DNA from: a bacterium
Lineage (GTDB): Bacteria > Verrucomicrobiota > Verrucomicrobiia > Verrucomicrobiales > Akkermansiaceae
Direction of reading: 5' to 3'
DNA length: 64,000 nucleotides
NCBI GenBank assembly: GCA_018222765.1
Contig: JAAEZT010000008.1
Span: 1-64,000 of the forward strand
Shown: positions 26,901-35,069 of the stretch, piece after piece
How the letters are laid out: each line of letters starts with the position of its first letter
How positions within the stretch are numbered: the stretch's first letter is position 1
Made by a program: the position numbers and the translations under genes
The notes under the pieces: generated by a model
What the model was told of the DNA's origin: nothing
What the model saw: only the letters and a program-made list of their open reading frames with translations
Database searches by the model: none

Positions 26901-27575
26901 ATGAACACTCCTTTGAAATCCACCCTTCTTTTCTGCGCCACGGCCATGTTAGCGAGTGCTACCGTTGTTCTCGTCACACCAACCGGTGAGACAAATGTCA
27001 GCGGTGTGTCAGAATTTTTTGATGCAAACAATATGGTGGACAACTCCGGCCTCAGTGGAGCTGCTACCCTTGCCAACTACGCCACAATTACCCACGCAGG
27101 TGCCGGTGGCACAACCGCTTGGACTACCATTGATCCCGCTCCAGGTGGCGGAGATTACTACGCCGACGGAGGCATTCCTGCGATCTTTGACATGACTCTT
27201 GGAGCGACCTACGGCCTTACCGATCTCGTGTTCTGGGGATATCACTTTGGAAGCGCAAACGGCAATGAAGCCCGCGAATTTTCCCTCAGCTTCTCGACGG
27301 ACGGCGGCACCACTTTCCCTACTTCGACCACGGTCAGCCTAGACTTGGGGAGCCACACCGTCGGCAACGCGGCCACCTTAGATTTGGGCGGAACTTTTTC
27401 AGCTAATACCGTGAGAGTCAATTTCACTGACAACCAATTCGGAGCTCCCGCTGCTGGCGGTGATCGTATCGGCGTCGGTGAACTTAAGTTCATCGGTGAT
27501 GATGCAATCCCAGAGCCCTCGAGCGCTCTTCTACTCGGTCTCGCTGGCTTGAGCCTTTTCCGACGCCGTCGATAA
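26901..27575 (+). CDS. PEP-CTERM protein consisting of one galactose-binding-like domain
   Basis: A 224-residue exported protein. The ATG at 26901 is preferred over an in-frame TTG at 26877, because the promoter places the transcript start just upstream of it and a normal signal peptide (MNTPLKSTLLFCATAMLAS) follows. The mature part is one beta-rich domain (AWTTIDPAPGGGDYYADGG; LVFWGYHFGSANGNEAREF; RVNFTDNQFG; GGDRIGVGELKFIG) that is also found at the N-terminus of both flanking CotH proteins. The C-terminus is a PEP-CTERM sorting signal: PEP, a hydrophobic run and a final FRRRR. Such signals are processed by exosortases during export of surface or matrix proteins. No exosortase is in the window. 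Confidence 0.85.
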   Translation: MNTPLKSTLLFCATAMLASATVVLVTPTGETNVSGVSEFFDANNMVDNSGLSGAATLANYATITHAGAGGTTAWTTIDPAPGGGDYYADGGIPAIFDMTLGATYGLTDLVFWGYHFGSANGNEAREFSLSFSTDGGTTFPTSTTVSLDLGSHTVGNAATLDLGGTFSANTVRVNFTDNQFGAPAAGGDRIGVGELKFIGDDAIPEPSSALLLGLAGLSLFRRRR

Positions 27576-27602
27576 ATTCCTCGGAAAAAGGAATCCCATC
27601 AT

Positions 27603-27635
27603 GTCATTCAGGGTTCGCTCTGAATGACTTTTTTT
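27603..27635 (+). terminator. Strong Rho-independent terminator after the PEP-CTERM gene
   Basis: GTCATTCAG (27603-27611) and CTGAATGAC (27620-27628) form a perfect 9-base stem with an 8-base loop, followed by seven T's (27629-27635). It ends only seven bases before the ATG of the next gene. Confidence 0.88.
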
Positions 27636-27642
27636 ACACCTC

Positions 27643-30600
27643 ATGAAGGCACTTCTTCTCGTTCTCCTCCCCACGATTGTGATGGGCCAGGAAATGCTTT
27701 CCCCGACCGTCACTACTTTGCAGGCCGGCACGGAATTCTACCCGGCCCAAAATATTAGCAACGGCTCGGGACTCTCCTCGACTCCAACCGCCGGGAATTA
27801 TCTCACCATCTCGCATTCGTCGGCGAGTAGTTCGACGGCTTGGACCACTGCCGCTCCGGGCGGAGGCGGTGCCGATTACTTTGCCCTGAATCCAGCCAGC
27901 GCCCCTCTTCCGGTATTTCTGTTCACCTTCTCCGAAAGTCACAACTTCACCGATTTCATTTACTGGGGATACCACTTTGGAAATCCCAATGGCAACGAAG
28001 CCAAATCCTTCACGCTTGAATTCTCCGACGACGGAGGAACGACTTTTCCCGCCTCCGTCGAACTTCGTTCGCCTGCGCTTTCCCAATCTGCGGCGACCAC
28101 CCTCTCACTCGGTGGGGGCTTCACCGCGAACACCATTCGATTGACCCTGACCGACAATTGGTTCGAGGCCGTCGGTGGCGGAGATCGGGTCGGGCTCGGG
28201 GAAGTCCGTTTTCTCGGCAACACTCCGGTCAATCCCAGCCCAGTCATCGAAACAACCGGGCTCGTGGACTTTGGTTCTTCCGCCAGCAACCCAGGCCCAA
28301 ATCAGCTCCCGCTTCAGATCTCCAACCTCGGGGGAGTGGAAGACCTAACGGTCACCCCAAGCCTTCCCATCGGCAGTTCTTTTTCTGTCGCCGAAGACTC
28401 ACTCATCATCGAAGCCGGTCAATTGATCGACCTCACGCTCACTTTCTTTCCATCCACCGACGGCTGCTTTAGCGAAACCCTCACTCTCACCACCAACGAT
28501 CCTGAAAACCCGCTCGTCGAAATCACTCTCATTGGGGCCGTCAATTGTGTCTTCCCAAATCCACAACAGCCTGATTTCTCAAAGGAAGAAGGCGTTTTCA
28601 GCGAGGACTTCTCTCTCTCCCTCACAAGCTCAGAACCGGGAGCGACTCTCATCTACACTCTTGATGGATCTCTTCCCGGTCCGGACAACGGGTTGGTTTA
28701 CAACGGTGCAATTTCGGTGACTACTTCCATCCAAGTCCGAGCTGCCTCATTCCTCCCGGGACAAGCTCCGGCCATTCGAACCCGGTCCTATGTAAAACTT
28801 AGCCCGGATCTCGTCGGCTACTCTTCCAATCTCCCCATCATGGTCGTTGAAAACTTCGCGGCTGGTTCCATTCCTAACAAAAACTGGAGCACCAACACAC
28901 AAACCGGAGGCGGCTTACAACAATTGGCCCGCCAGCCGGCTTTCCTCGGTATCTATGACCGCAACCCCGCCGATAACACCGCCGATTTCCAAAGCGCTCC
29001 CAATCAATCATCGCGCATTGGCATTCGTGTAAGAGGGGCCTTTTCCTCAACCTGGACACCCAAACCCTACTCACTGGAAACCTGGAAAACCGACGAAGAC
29101 AGCGATCGTTCGATCAAGATTTTGGGGATGTCCACCGAATCCGACTGGATTTTCTATTATCCCCACCCGGGATACGACCGGACGATGCTCTACAATACCT
29201 TCATCTGGGAATTGAGTCGACAAACGGGACGATGGGCTCCGGAGTTTCGATTTGTCGATGTCTTTGTCAACGAGGACGGAGGAGATCTTACCTTGGCCGA
29301 CCGCAAAGGAGTCTATGTCTTTCTCGAGAAACCAAAGCGGGACTCGAAGAGGATCGAATTCGACGAGCTCTCGCAAGACGGTTCCACAGGTGGCTGGATC
29401 AACAGCATCAACCGAATGGACCCCATTCCGGTGGAAGGATTTCCCGCCGAGAATGGAGCAAAAACTCCCCAGTTCTTTCACACCGCCGGACCGAATCGAA
29501 TCCAGTCCACCTCGCCAAACGTTTCCGGATCCGGCGATGACATTCCTCGCCAATACAACGCCTTCATCAACTTCGAGGATCCCAACGGATACACAATCAG
29601 CGCTCCTCAACGGGACGCTGTCGAAGAGTGGTATCGGCAATTCGAGAATGTCCTTTACGACAATGACATTTGGCAGGATCCCGACGTCGGCTATCGGCAC
29701 CACCTCGATACCACCGACTTTATTGACTACTTCCAAATGCTCACTCTGGCCAAACAAGGCGATGGCTTGCTTCTGAGTATGTTCCCCTGGGTTTCGTCGG
29801 GAGATCGCAAACTCCGCATGGGACCCATGTGGGATTTTAATAACGGCGCCTACGGAGGGTCGACGACCGGGACTCTCTACTTCCGCTCGGATCGTTTATG
29901 GTATGACCGCCTCTTCGACGATCCTACTTTTCAACGAGAGTATGAAGATCGTTGGTTCGAGCTCAGAGAGGGCCCGCTTTCCAATACGAACATGTCAGCG
30001 ATCATCGACAGCCAGGCCGCTGAAATCACCACTACTCTCGCCAACCAACAATCCGGGCTAAGCGCGTCCTCGTGGACCAACCGGGTCGCCACGATGAAAT
30101 CTTGGCTGCAAACCCGGGCAAACTGGATTGACTCCAACTTCCTCCCGCCCCCCGATTTCAGCTCAAATGGAGGAGTGATCTCTCCCGGATTCCAGCTCAC
30201 GATTTCTAATACCACGGGAGAAAATGGAACAATCTACTACTCCACGGATGAACGCGACCCCATGGAAACCTTGACCGCTTTTGATGGTCAAATCATCCCC
30301 TTGGTCTCCATGGAAATCTCCGCCCGTGTTCGCACTGATTCGGGGAACTGGTCCGCCATCCGCCGCGCGACTTTTGTCATTGGAACTCCGGCCAGTGCCG
30401 ACAATTTAACCATCAGCGAAATCAACTACCATCCCTCGGACAACTACCCCGCTACGGAATTTATTGAACTCCTCAATACGTCCCCCACCGAAATCATCGA
30501 CCTCACCGAAGTGGCTTTCACTGCCGGCCTCAACTTCACCTTCCCGGTTAATACTCTCCTCAATCCGGGAGAACGCATCGTCGTGGTGGAGAACATTGCG

Positions 30601-31158
30601 GCCTTCACAGACCTCTATGGCGACTTCATGAAAATTGCCGGGGAATTTTTCAAACTGACTAATCTCGCCAACTCCGGAGAGCCACTCGTCCTCTCCGCCG
30701 CCGATGGCTCCGTCATTGCCGACTTCACCTACAACGACAAGGATCCATGGCCCGAGTTTGCCGACGGTGAGGGGTGCACCTTGACTCTCATCCATGGCCA
30801 CGCCAATCCGGAGCTGTCCATGGCATCGAACTGGAGATGCAGCGCCGCCCGCCATGGCTCTCCTGGGACTGACGATTCTCTTGTCTTCGCAGGAGAGCCC
30901 GACGATCTGCCCTCCTTTGTCTTAGGAGTCACCCTACCGGAAGCAACTCTCCCCGATGTCTTTGAATTCAATGTGAGGCTTGGAGCCGATGATTTCATCG
31001 TCATTCCGCAGCAATCCGACGATCTGGTCAGTTGGGAGGAAGTTCCCATGCCGACCCAAGCTTCGATATTCAACGACGATGGCACCGCGACCTACCGGAT
31101 TCCAATTGACAATCTTGATTCGCGGACCTTCCTGAGATTAGTCATCACCTCCCGATGA
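27643..31158 (+). CDS. Giant secreted CotH protein with chitobiase-type and lamin-tail domains
   Basis: A 1171-residue exported protein with signal peptide 1-15. Order of domains: galactose-binding-like domain at about 20-190 (YWGYHFGNPNGNEAKSFTLE; GGDRVGLGEVRFLG), closely related to the preceding PEP-CTERM protein; choice-of-anchor domain about 195-300; a chitobiase C-terminal-like repeat (TLIYTLDGSLPGPDNGLVYN) near 345; CotH kinase-like domain about 410-770 (RVRGAFSSTWTPKPYSLE, RMGPMWDFNNGAYGG); a second chitobiase-like repeat near 870; a lamin-tail domain near 930-1045. The C-terminus has SDDLVSW...TFLRLVI. The ATG lies seven bases after a terminator T-run, and no Shine-Dalgarno is visible, so expression may be low or need its own unusual initiation. 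A paralogue of the gene at 21606. Confidence 0.8.
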   Translation: MKALLLVLLPTIVMGQEMLSPTVTTLQAGTEFYPAQNISNGSGLSSTPTAGNYLTISHSSASSSTAWTTAAPGGGGADYFALNPASAPLPVFLFTFSESHNFTDFIYWGYHFGNPNGNEAKSFTLEFSDDGGTTFPASVELRSPALSQSAATTLSLGGGFTANTIRLTLTDNWFEAVGGGDRVGLGEVRFLGNTPVNPSPVIETTGLVDFGSSASNPGPNQLPLQISNLGGVEDLTVTPSLPIGSSFSVAEDSLIIEAGQLIDLTLTFFPSTDGCFSETLTLTTNDPENPLVEITLIGAVNCVFPNPQQPDFSKEEGVFSEDFSLSLTSSEPGATLIYTLDGSLPGPDNGLVYNGAISVTTSIQVRAASFLPGQAPAIRTRSYVKLSPDLVGYSSNLPIMVVENFAAGSIPNKNWSTNTQTGGGLQQLARQPAFLGIYDRNPADNTADFQSAPNQSSRIGIRVRGAFSSTWTPKPYSLETWKTDEDSDRSIKILGMSTESDWIFYYPHPGYDRTMLYNTFIWELSRQTGRWAPEFRFVDVFVNEDGGDLTLADRKGVYVFLEKPKRDSKRIEFDELSQDGSTGGWINSINRMDPIPVEGFPAENGAKTPQFFHTAGPNRIQSTSPNVSGSGDDIPRQYNAFINFEDPNGYTISAPQRDAVEEWYRQFENVLYDNDIWQDPDVGYRHHLDTTDFIDYFQMLTLAKQGDGLLLSMFPWVSSGDRKLRMGPMWDFNNGAYGGSTTGTLYFRSDRLWYDRLFDDPTFQREYEDRWFELREGPLSNTNMSAIIDSQAAEITTTLANQQSGLSASSWTNRVATMKSWLQTRANWIDSNFLPPPDFSSNGGVISPGFQLTISNTTGENGTIYYSTDERDPMETLTAFDGQIIPLVSMEISARVRTDSGNWSAIRRATFVIGTPASADNLTISEINYHPSDNYPATEFIELLNTSPTEIIDLTEVAFTAGLNFTFPVNTLLNPGERIVVVENIAAFTDLYGDFMKIAGEFFKLTNLANSGEPLVLSAADGSVIADFTYNDKDPWPEFADGEGCTLTLIHGHANPELSMASNWRCSAARHGSPGTDDSLVFAGEPDDLPSFVLGVTLPEATLPDVFEFNVRLGADDFIVIPQQSDDLVSWEEVPMPTQASIFNDDGTATYRIPIDNLDSRTFLRLVITSR

Positions 31159-31485
31159 GGGATTGCGCAACTTGGCGGGAAGGCCTTTCACAACGAGCTC
31201 GTAGGAATGACCAATTAGCTGGGTCGCGAAAGAAGCAGAGAGTGATTCATCGAACACGAGGGTATTCCGATGCTTCTTATTCATGTGATAGCCCGGAATG
31301 ATCGCAACGTGTTCATCCCCAAATTTAAGGGCGCGCTCGGGATCACATTTGAGATTCATTCGTCCGATTTCATCTTCAACCCCAAGAGTCGCAAACATCT
31401 TTCCGCAGACTTTATAGACAAGGACTTCCCGACCAAAGGGAGTTTCCTCAGTGCCCTCCTTTTGGGGGGCATCATGGTTCGGACC
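31138..31485 (-). pseudogene. MmcQ/YjbR-family gene lacking its N-terminus
   Basis: Translated from the stop at 31486 onward, the minus strand reads TEETPFGREVLVYKVCGKMF, then MNLKCDPERA, then IIPGYHMNKKHRNTL and SYELVVKGLPAKLR. These are the hallmarks of the MmcQ/YjbR (CyaY-fold, DNA-binding-like) family. Intact members have about 115-120 residues. Here a TGA closes the frame about ten codons before TEETPFG, and the usual first 20 residues (containing the YC...PG motif) are absent in any frame. The only in-frame ATG (31398) would skip part of the first conserved strand. It is therefore a decayed gene or a 5'-deleted remnant. It overlaps the end of the CotH gene by 21 bases. Confidence 0.7.
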
Positions 31486-31546
31486 TCATCGGCGGAAGAA
31501 GAACATCGTGATTTTTGATTGAGTCAAAGGAGCATGACAGCAAGTC

Positions 31547-32374
31547 TTGGGAGTGCGACTTTTGATCTTATTGGTGTGCCTCATAAGACTGGCCTACGGA
31601 GACCCCAGAATTCTGGAGCAAAAAAATATCGGCACCTACGCCTGCGGTCCTTGCTCCATCATTAATCAAGTTCTTCTCAGCACTCCGGCAGAACGAGCCG
31701 GATATGAAAAAATCCCAGGAAAGACTGCCGCCGGAAAAGCTCGCACCATTATCGAAAAATACGCTCAGCGCCCCTCGATTACCTATGGCGACAACAAGCC
31801 CACGATGAGGAAAACAGGCATCAATTGGGCTGATATGACCCACCTCGCCAACTGGGTCAGAAAAGATGTCGGCCTCCCCGTTCTCAAGGGATCCTACCTC
31901 CGGAGAATCCCACCAGAAGGAGGGGTCTCACACGTGCAACGAGTCCACAAGATCTTCAAAGACTCCATCGACGGAGGAGTGCTCCCTATCATCAACTTCG
32001 TTTCCCAAACAACCTACCAGGACCCCGACACCGACGAATGGCTCTGGGGATCTCTCATGGGACACCTCTGTACCCTGATGGGAGTACAGGAGAAGCTTTC
32101 CAAAAACGAACAAGGCTTTCGCTTCCGCTACGCCGATCCTCAAACCGGAAACATCGAGACCGGCTATCTCCACTTTTCCGGCGCCAGAAATTTCGCGGCA
32201 TTTGATGGCGATCCGGTCAATGGAAAGTGGAGCAAACACCGCCCCTTCTTGTTGGTAGCAGCACCTGCTCTAAAAATGCAAACAGGCCATGAAAATTGGC
32301 ACCACCGCACAGAGATCGTCATGAACTACGCGATCTATCTGGAGAAGAGGGATGCCTTTTTTGAAGAGGACTAA
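31547..32374 (+). CDS. Secreted C39-like (papain-fold) cysteine peptidase candidate
   Basis: A 275-residue protein with no family I recognise for the whole chain, but with the layout of C39-type papain-like peptidases. YACGPCSIINQ puts Cys33 before Gly-Pro, LMGHLCTLMG has His173, and RYADPQTG has Asp197, in the expected order and spacing. The first 18 residues (LLILLVCLIRLAYG) form a signal peptide, which suggests an exported peptidase or an inactive relative. Start is a TTG at 31547; an ATG at 31534 is in another frame and gives no signal peptide. AAAGGAG upstream is farther away (14 bases) than usual, so the exact start is uncertain. It converges on the aldehyde dehydrogenase gene with a 4-base overlap. 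Confidence 0.55.
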   Translation: MGVRLLILLVCLIRLAYGDPRILEQKNIGTYACGPCSIINQVLLSTPAERAGYEKIPGKTAAGKARTIIEKYAQRPSITYGDNKPTMRKTGINWADMTHLANWVRKDVGLPVLKGSYLRRIPPEGGVSHVQRVHKIFKDSIDGGVLPIINFVSQTTYQDPDTDEWLWGSLMGHLCTLMGVQEKLSKNEQGFRFRYADPQTGNIETGYLHFSGARNFAAFDGDPVNGKWSKHRPFLLVAAPALKMQTGHENWHHRTEIVMNYAIYLEKRDAFFEED

Positions 32375-33783
32375 CAGACCCCCGAGAGGTCACCTTGGAT
32401 CGCGCGGCGGCGGTAGAGAAATTCAAAGAGGTTTCCTTCGTGTGGCTGCTCCCACTGAACGCGGTTCGTCGGGAAAGGCCCGATGTTAAGTCGCTCGATG
32501 TTGTGGCTAATCATCATATCCTGCGACCAAGCTTTGTCTTCGGTAAAGGCACTCACGACAAGAGTTTCGCCGATACTATCAAGCATTTCCGCCTGTGGCA
32601 TCTCGACTATACTCGCGAAGGGAAACATGAACTCGGTATTGGCCAGCGAATGGTTTTTGTCGTCGCAGGCAATGAGGGTAGGACGGAGATAGGTCTGCCC
32701 GTGAGCTTCGACCTTACGATCTCCGTCACGATGAGAGGAGGTAACATCGCGAGCGCCAGGCTCTTCAAGAAGGTCTTCGATCATACCGTCGATGCCCTCG
32801 GCCATCGCGGTATTTGCAAAACCGCAGAGGAGAGCGTTCTCGTCATCGCGTGCCAGCGGTTCGATTTGTGCCAACTTGGCCGCGAGTGCCTCGGCGATCT
32901 CATCGCGGTGCGAGGGCACGAGGATGGACGAGGTATTGATGCAACTCCGTCCACCATTGGCTGAGATTGAAGTCACGAGAACATCGATGTAATCTTCCCA
33001 ACGATCGATGAAGTCTTCACCGATGAGGATTTTGGAACGTCCGGTGCCGTGAACCTGGATCGACTTGAAAGGAGCATACTTCCGGACCGTGACATCAGAC
33101 CCAAAGGAAATTCCGGCGCCACAGCTTGTGAGCAAGGTGTCGCCACCCTCATGAGTGGTTGGATAGAACCCGAAGGCCTCTTTTGGGAATCCCGCCTGGA
33201 TCATCGCTTGCACGATTCGGAGTGGCGTAAAAGGGTCTTCCCGACCTGGCTTAAGGAGCACTGGGATTTTCATCACCAGCGCGGGCAGCCAGAGAGAGTT
33301 GACTGCCGGAGCATTACTCGGAAGAGAGACACCGAGAGAAGAAGTGGCGGGGTAATAATTGACGTCAAGCCCGTCGAGAGTGGCCAGTCCGCCATCAAAC
33401 ATTTCAAGAGGAATCCCACGGGTCAGTCCACCAATGACAGTGCGAATCTGAGACATTGCCTCGTAAATTTTTCCCATATTCATCTTCACCAAGGTGTGGG
33501 GAAGGCGGGTCAGCGCGGAGAGCGATTCGATATATTCCGCCGGGCTCTGGGTGGAATCTCCGCAGGGAAGATCCGCGTGCATGAACAATTCGGCCGCCGC
33601 TTCACAGTAGTCCGCCAGCGTCTCCGCCGGGATGGCATCGAGAGCTGCCTTGGATTTTTCGATATTGAGTAAATCGCGTCGGATGAGCCCAGGGTTGGCA
33701 GTGTGAGTAACGAGATTATCGTTCAACTCAACAAGGTCGGCGGAATGGTAATCCTCACCGAGTCGGAGAATGGGAATTTGCAT
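32371..33783 (-). CDS. Aldehyde dehydrogenase-family acyl reductase
   Basis: A 470-residue cytoplasmic protein of the aldehyde dehydrogenase superfamily. GGRSCINTSS gives the catalytic Cys281, LPSNAPAVNSLW with PVLLKPG lies in the cofactor-binding half, and YLRPTLI and NTEFMFPFASIVEM correspond to late ALDH motifs. It is downstream of, and on the same strand as, a small adenylate-forming enzyme (87 bases apart). That arrangement, like LuxC/LuxE or the EhpG/EhpF pair of phenazine biosynthesis, suggests reduction of an activated carboxylic acid to an aldehyde with NAD(P)H. A degradative aldehyde dehydrogenase running the other way is the alternative. Substrate unknown. Confidence 0.75.
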   Translation of the reverse strand: MQIPILRLGEDYHSADLVELNDNLVTHTANPGLIRRDLLNIEKSKAALDAIPAETLADYCEAAAELFMHADLPCGDSTQSPAEYIESLSALTRLPHTLVKMNMGKIYEAMSQIRTVIGGLTRGIPLEMFDGGLATLDGLDVNYYPATSSLGVSLPSNAPAVNSLWLPALVMKIPVLLKPGREDPFTPLRIVQAMIQAGFPKEAFGFYPTTHEGGDTLLTSCGAGISFGSDVTVRKYAPFKSIQVHGTGRSKILIGEDFIDRWEDYIDVLVTSISANGGRSCINTSSILVPSHRDEIAEALAAKLAQIEPLARDDENALLCGFANTAMAEGIDGMIEDLLEEPGARDVTSSHRDGDRKVEAHGQTYLRPTLIACDDKNHSLANTEFMFPFASIVEMPQAEMLDSIGETLVVSAFTEDKAWSQDMMISHNIERLNIGPFPTNRVQWEQPHEGNLFEFLYRRRAIQGDLSGVC

Positions 33784-33870
33784 AATGAGAAAAGGAGCGG
33801 TTGGTTTTGGAAGTTGGCTATCTAGGTTTAGCGATCGGCCTCTAGCTTTTTGGAGCTGACGCGCCGGTGT

Positions 33871-34941
33871 TTAATAAACGCCCTCGATGACGGCTTTGGT
33901 GCCGCTCTGGAAAGGACGGACATCGCCCACTCCATCCCACGGAAATTCATCACACTCGGGACGTCGGATCGCTTCGTCGCGCTCGAGGAAACGAGGGACG
34001 AAAAATTCCTTGGTCATGGTAGTTAGCTCAACGCGGCCATACTCACCGTATTCGACGCCTTTGGTTGAATCCTTGGGATCAACCACTCGTAAAGTCGCGC
34101 GCGGCTGGGGCGCATAGTAAGTGAGCGAATATTCGCCCGGCTCCCGCTTCCGGCTGATGGCGAGTCCCATGAGGGTGTTTCCGTAAGTAGGAGCGTAGTT
34201 GATCTTCCCTTCGAGAACTTCTTCCTGAATGAACTTCACATACTGCGGAGTCATCGTGGTGCCTCCGGCAAAAACGCCCCGGATTCCGGCATCAGCAAGC
34301 GACATGCGCTCGGCGAGAGATTCGAGAAGTTTCGGGGTCGTGAAGATACATTGAATGTCGCGATGACGGATGATCGTCGCGGCCTGATCAATGACGTGGG
34401 CTTGATACGCCCTGGCCATTTGCATTTCGCCCATGCCAATGAGGCGTTTCACCCAACGGGGATCGAGATCGATAAAGTAGGCCGCTCCGCCACGAATATT
34501 GGCGAGGTGCTCAATGGCAAGACGCAGACGCCGCGGCCCGGTCGGGCCGACCATAAGCCAGTTTCCTCCCTGCGGGAAAAAGTCCGGTCCGTAGTGATTT
34601 GAAAATTCGGTGTAGTCCGTTTTGTAGTCCTCCCAGCCAATCCGTTGTTTAGGCATTCCGGTCGTGCCGCCTGTTTCAAAAACATTGTAGGGCTTGCCCT
34701 CGTAGGCCTTCGGGATGAATTTCGCAGGATCTTCCTTCCGAAGCACCTCGTCGTCGAAATTATCAAAATGCATAATGTCGGCGAAGCACTCCACCTTTTC
34801 TCGGGGATCCCAGCCGGCATTTTTGGCCCAATCCAGCCAATACGGGCATCCCGTTTCGGGCGAAAAGTGCCAGTTAATCAGTTCCCGGGTGTGGGAATCC
34901 AGTTGGGCGCGGGCTTCTTGAACAGTCAGGGTCGAACTCAT
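33871..34941 (-). CDS. Short adenylate-forming (ANL) carboxylate-activating enzyme
   Basis: A 356-residue cytoplasmic protein related to phenylacetate-CoA ligase (PaaK), LuxE and EhpF. ETGGTTGMPKQR (residues 89-100) is the phosphate-binding A3 motif, FAGGTTMTPQYVKF lies in the middle, and YAPTYGNTLMG corresponds to the A5-like loop. YGEYGRVELTTMTKEFFVPR resembles the A7 region. It ends without the roughly 100-residue C-terminal lid domain of most ANL enzymes. Atypical EhpF-like proteins are similarly short, so this need not be a truncation. It likely forms an acyl-adenylate from an aromatic or fatty acid and hands it to the aldehyde dehydrogenase encoded downstream. It is divergent from the lipoamide dehydrogenase gene. 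Confidence 0.72.
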   Translation of the reverse strand: MSSTLTVQEARAQLDSHTRELINWHFSPETGCPYWLDWAKNAGWDPREKVECFADIMHFDNFDDEVLRKEDPAKFIPKAYEGKPYNVFETGGTTGMPKQRIGWEDYKTDYTEFSNHYGPDFFPQGGNWLMVGPTGPRRLRLAIEHLANIRGGAAYFIDLDPRWVKRLIGMGEMQMARAYQAHVIDQAATIIRHRDIQCIFTTPKLLESLAERMSLADAGIRGVFAGGTTMTPQYVKFIQEEVLEGKINYAPTYGNTLMGLAISRKREPGEYSLTYYAPQPRATLRVVDPKDSTKGVEYGEYGRVELTTMTKEFFVPRFLERDEAIRRPECDEFPWDGVGDVRPFQSGTKAVIEGVY

Positions 34942-35069
34942 GAGTAATGGAGTATGAAATACGTCTACTCAGAGGTAAACTAACAAGGGATTGCCGCAAG
35001 CGCAGTTTTTCAGCAAATCCCCTCCCCTTACGCCTTGATTGTTCTGATTCCAGGTTGCAGGTTTTTCCC

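Noticed and set aside
34947-35069. 41-codon N-terminal extension of lipoamide dehydrogenase
   Set aside because: The family begins at the FAD fold; the extension overlaps the divergent promoter and has no homology.
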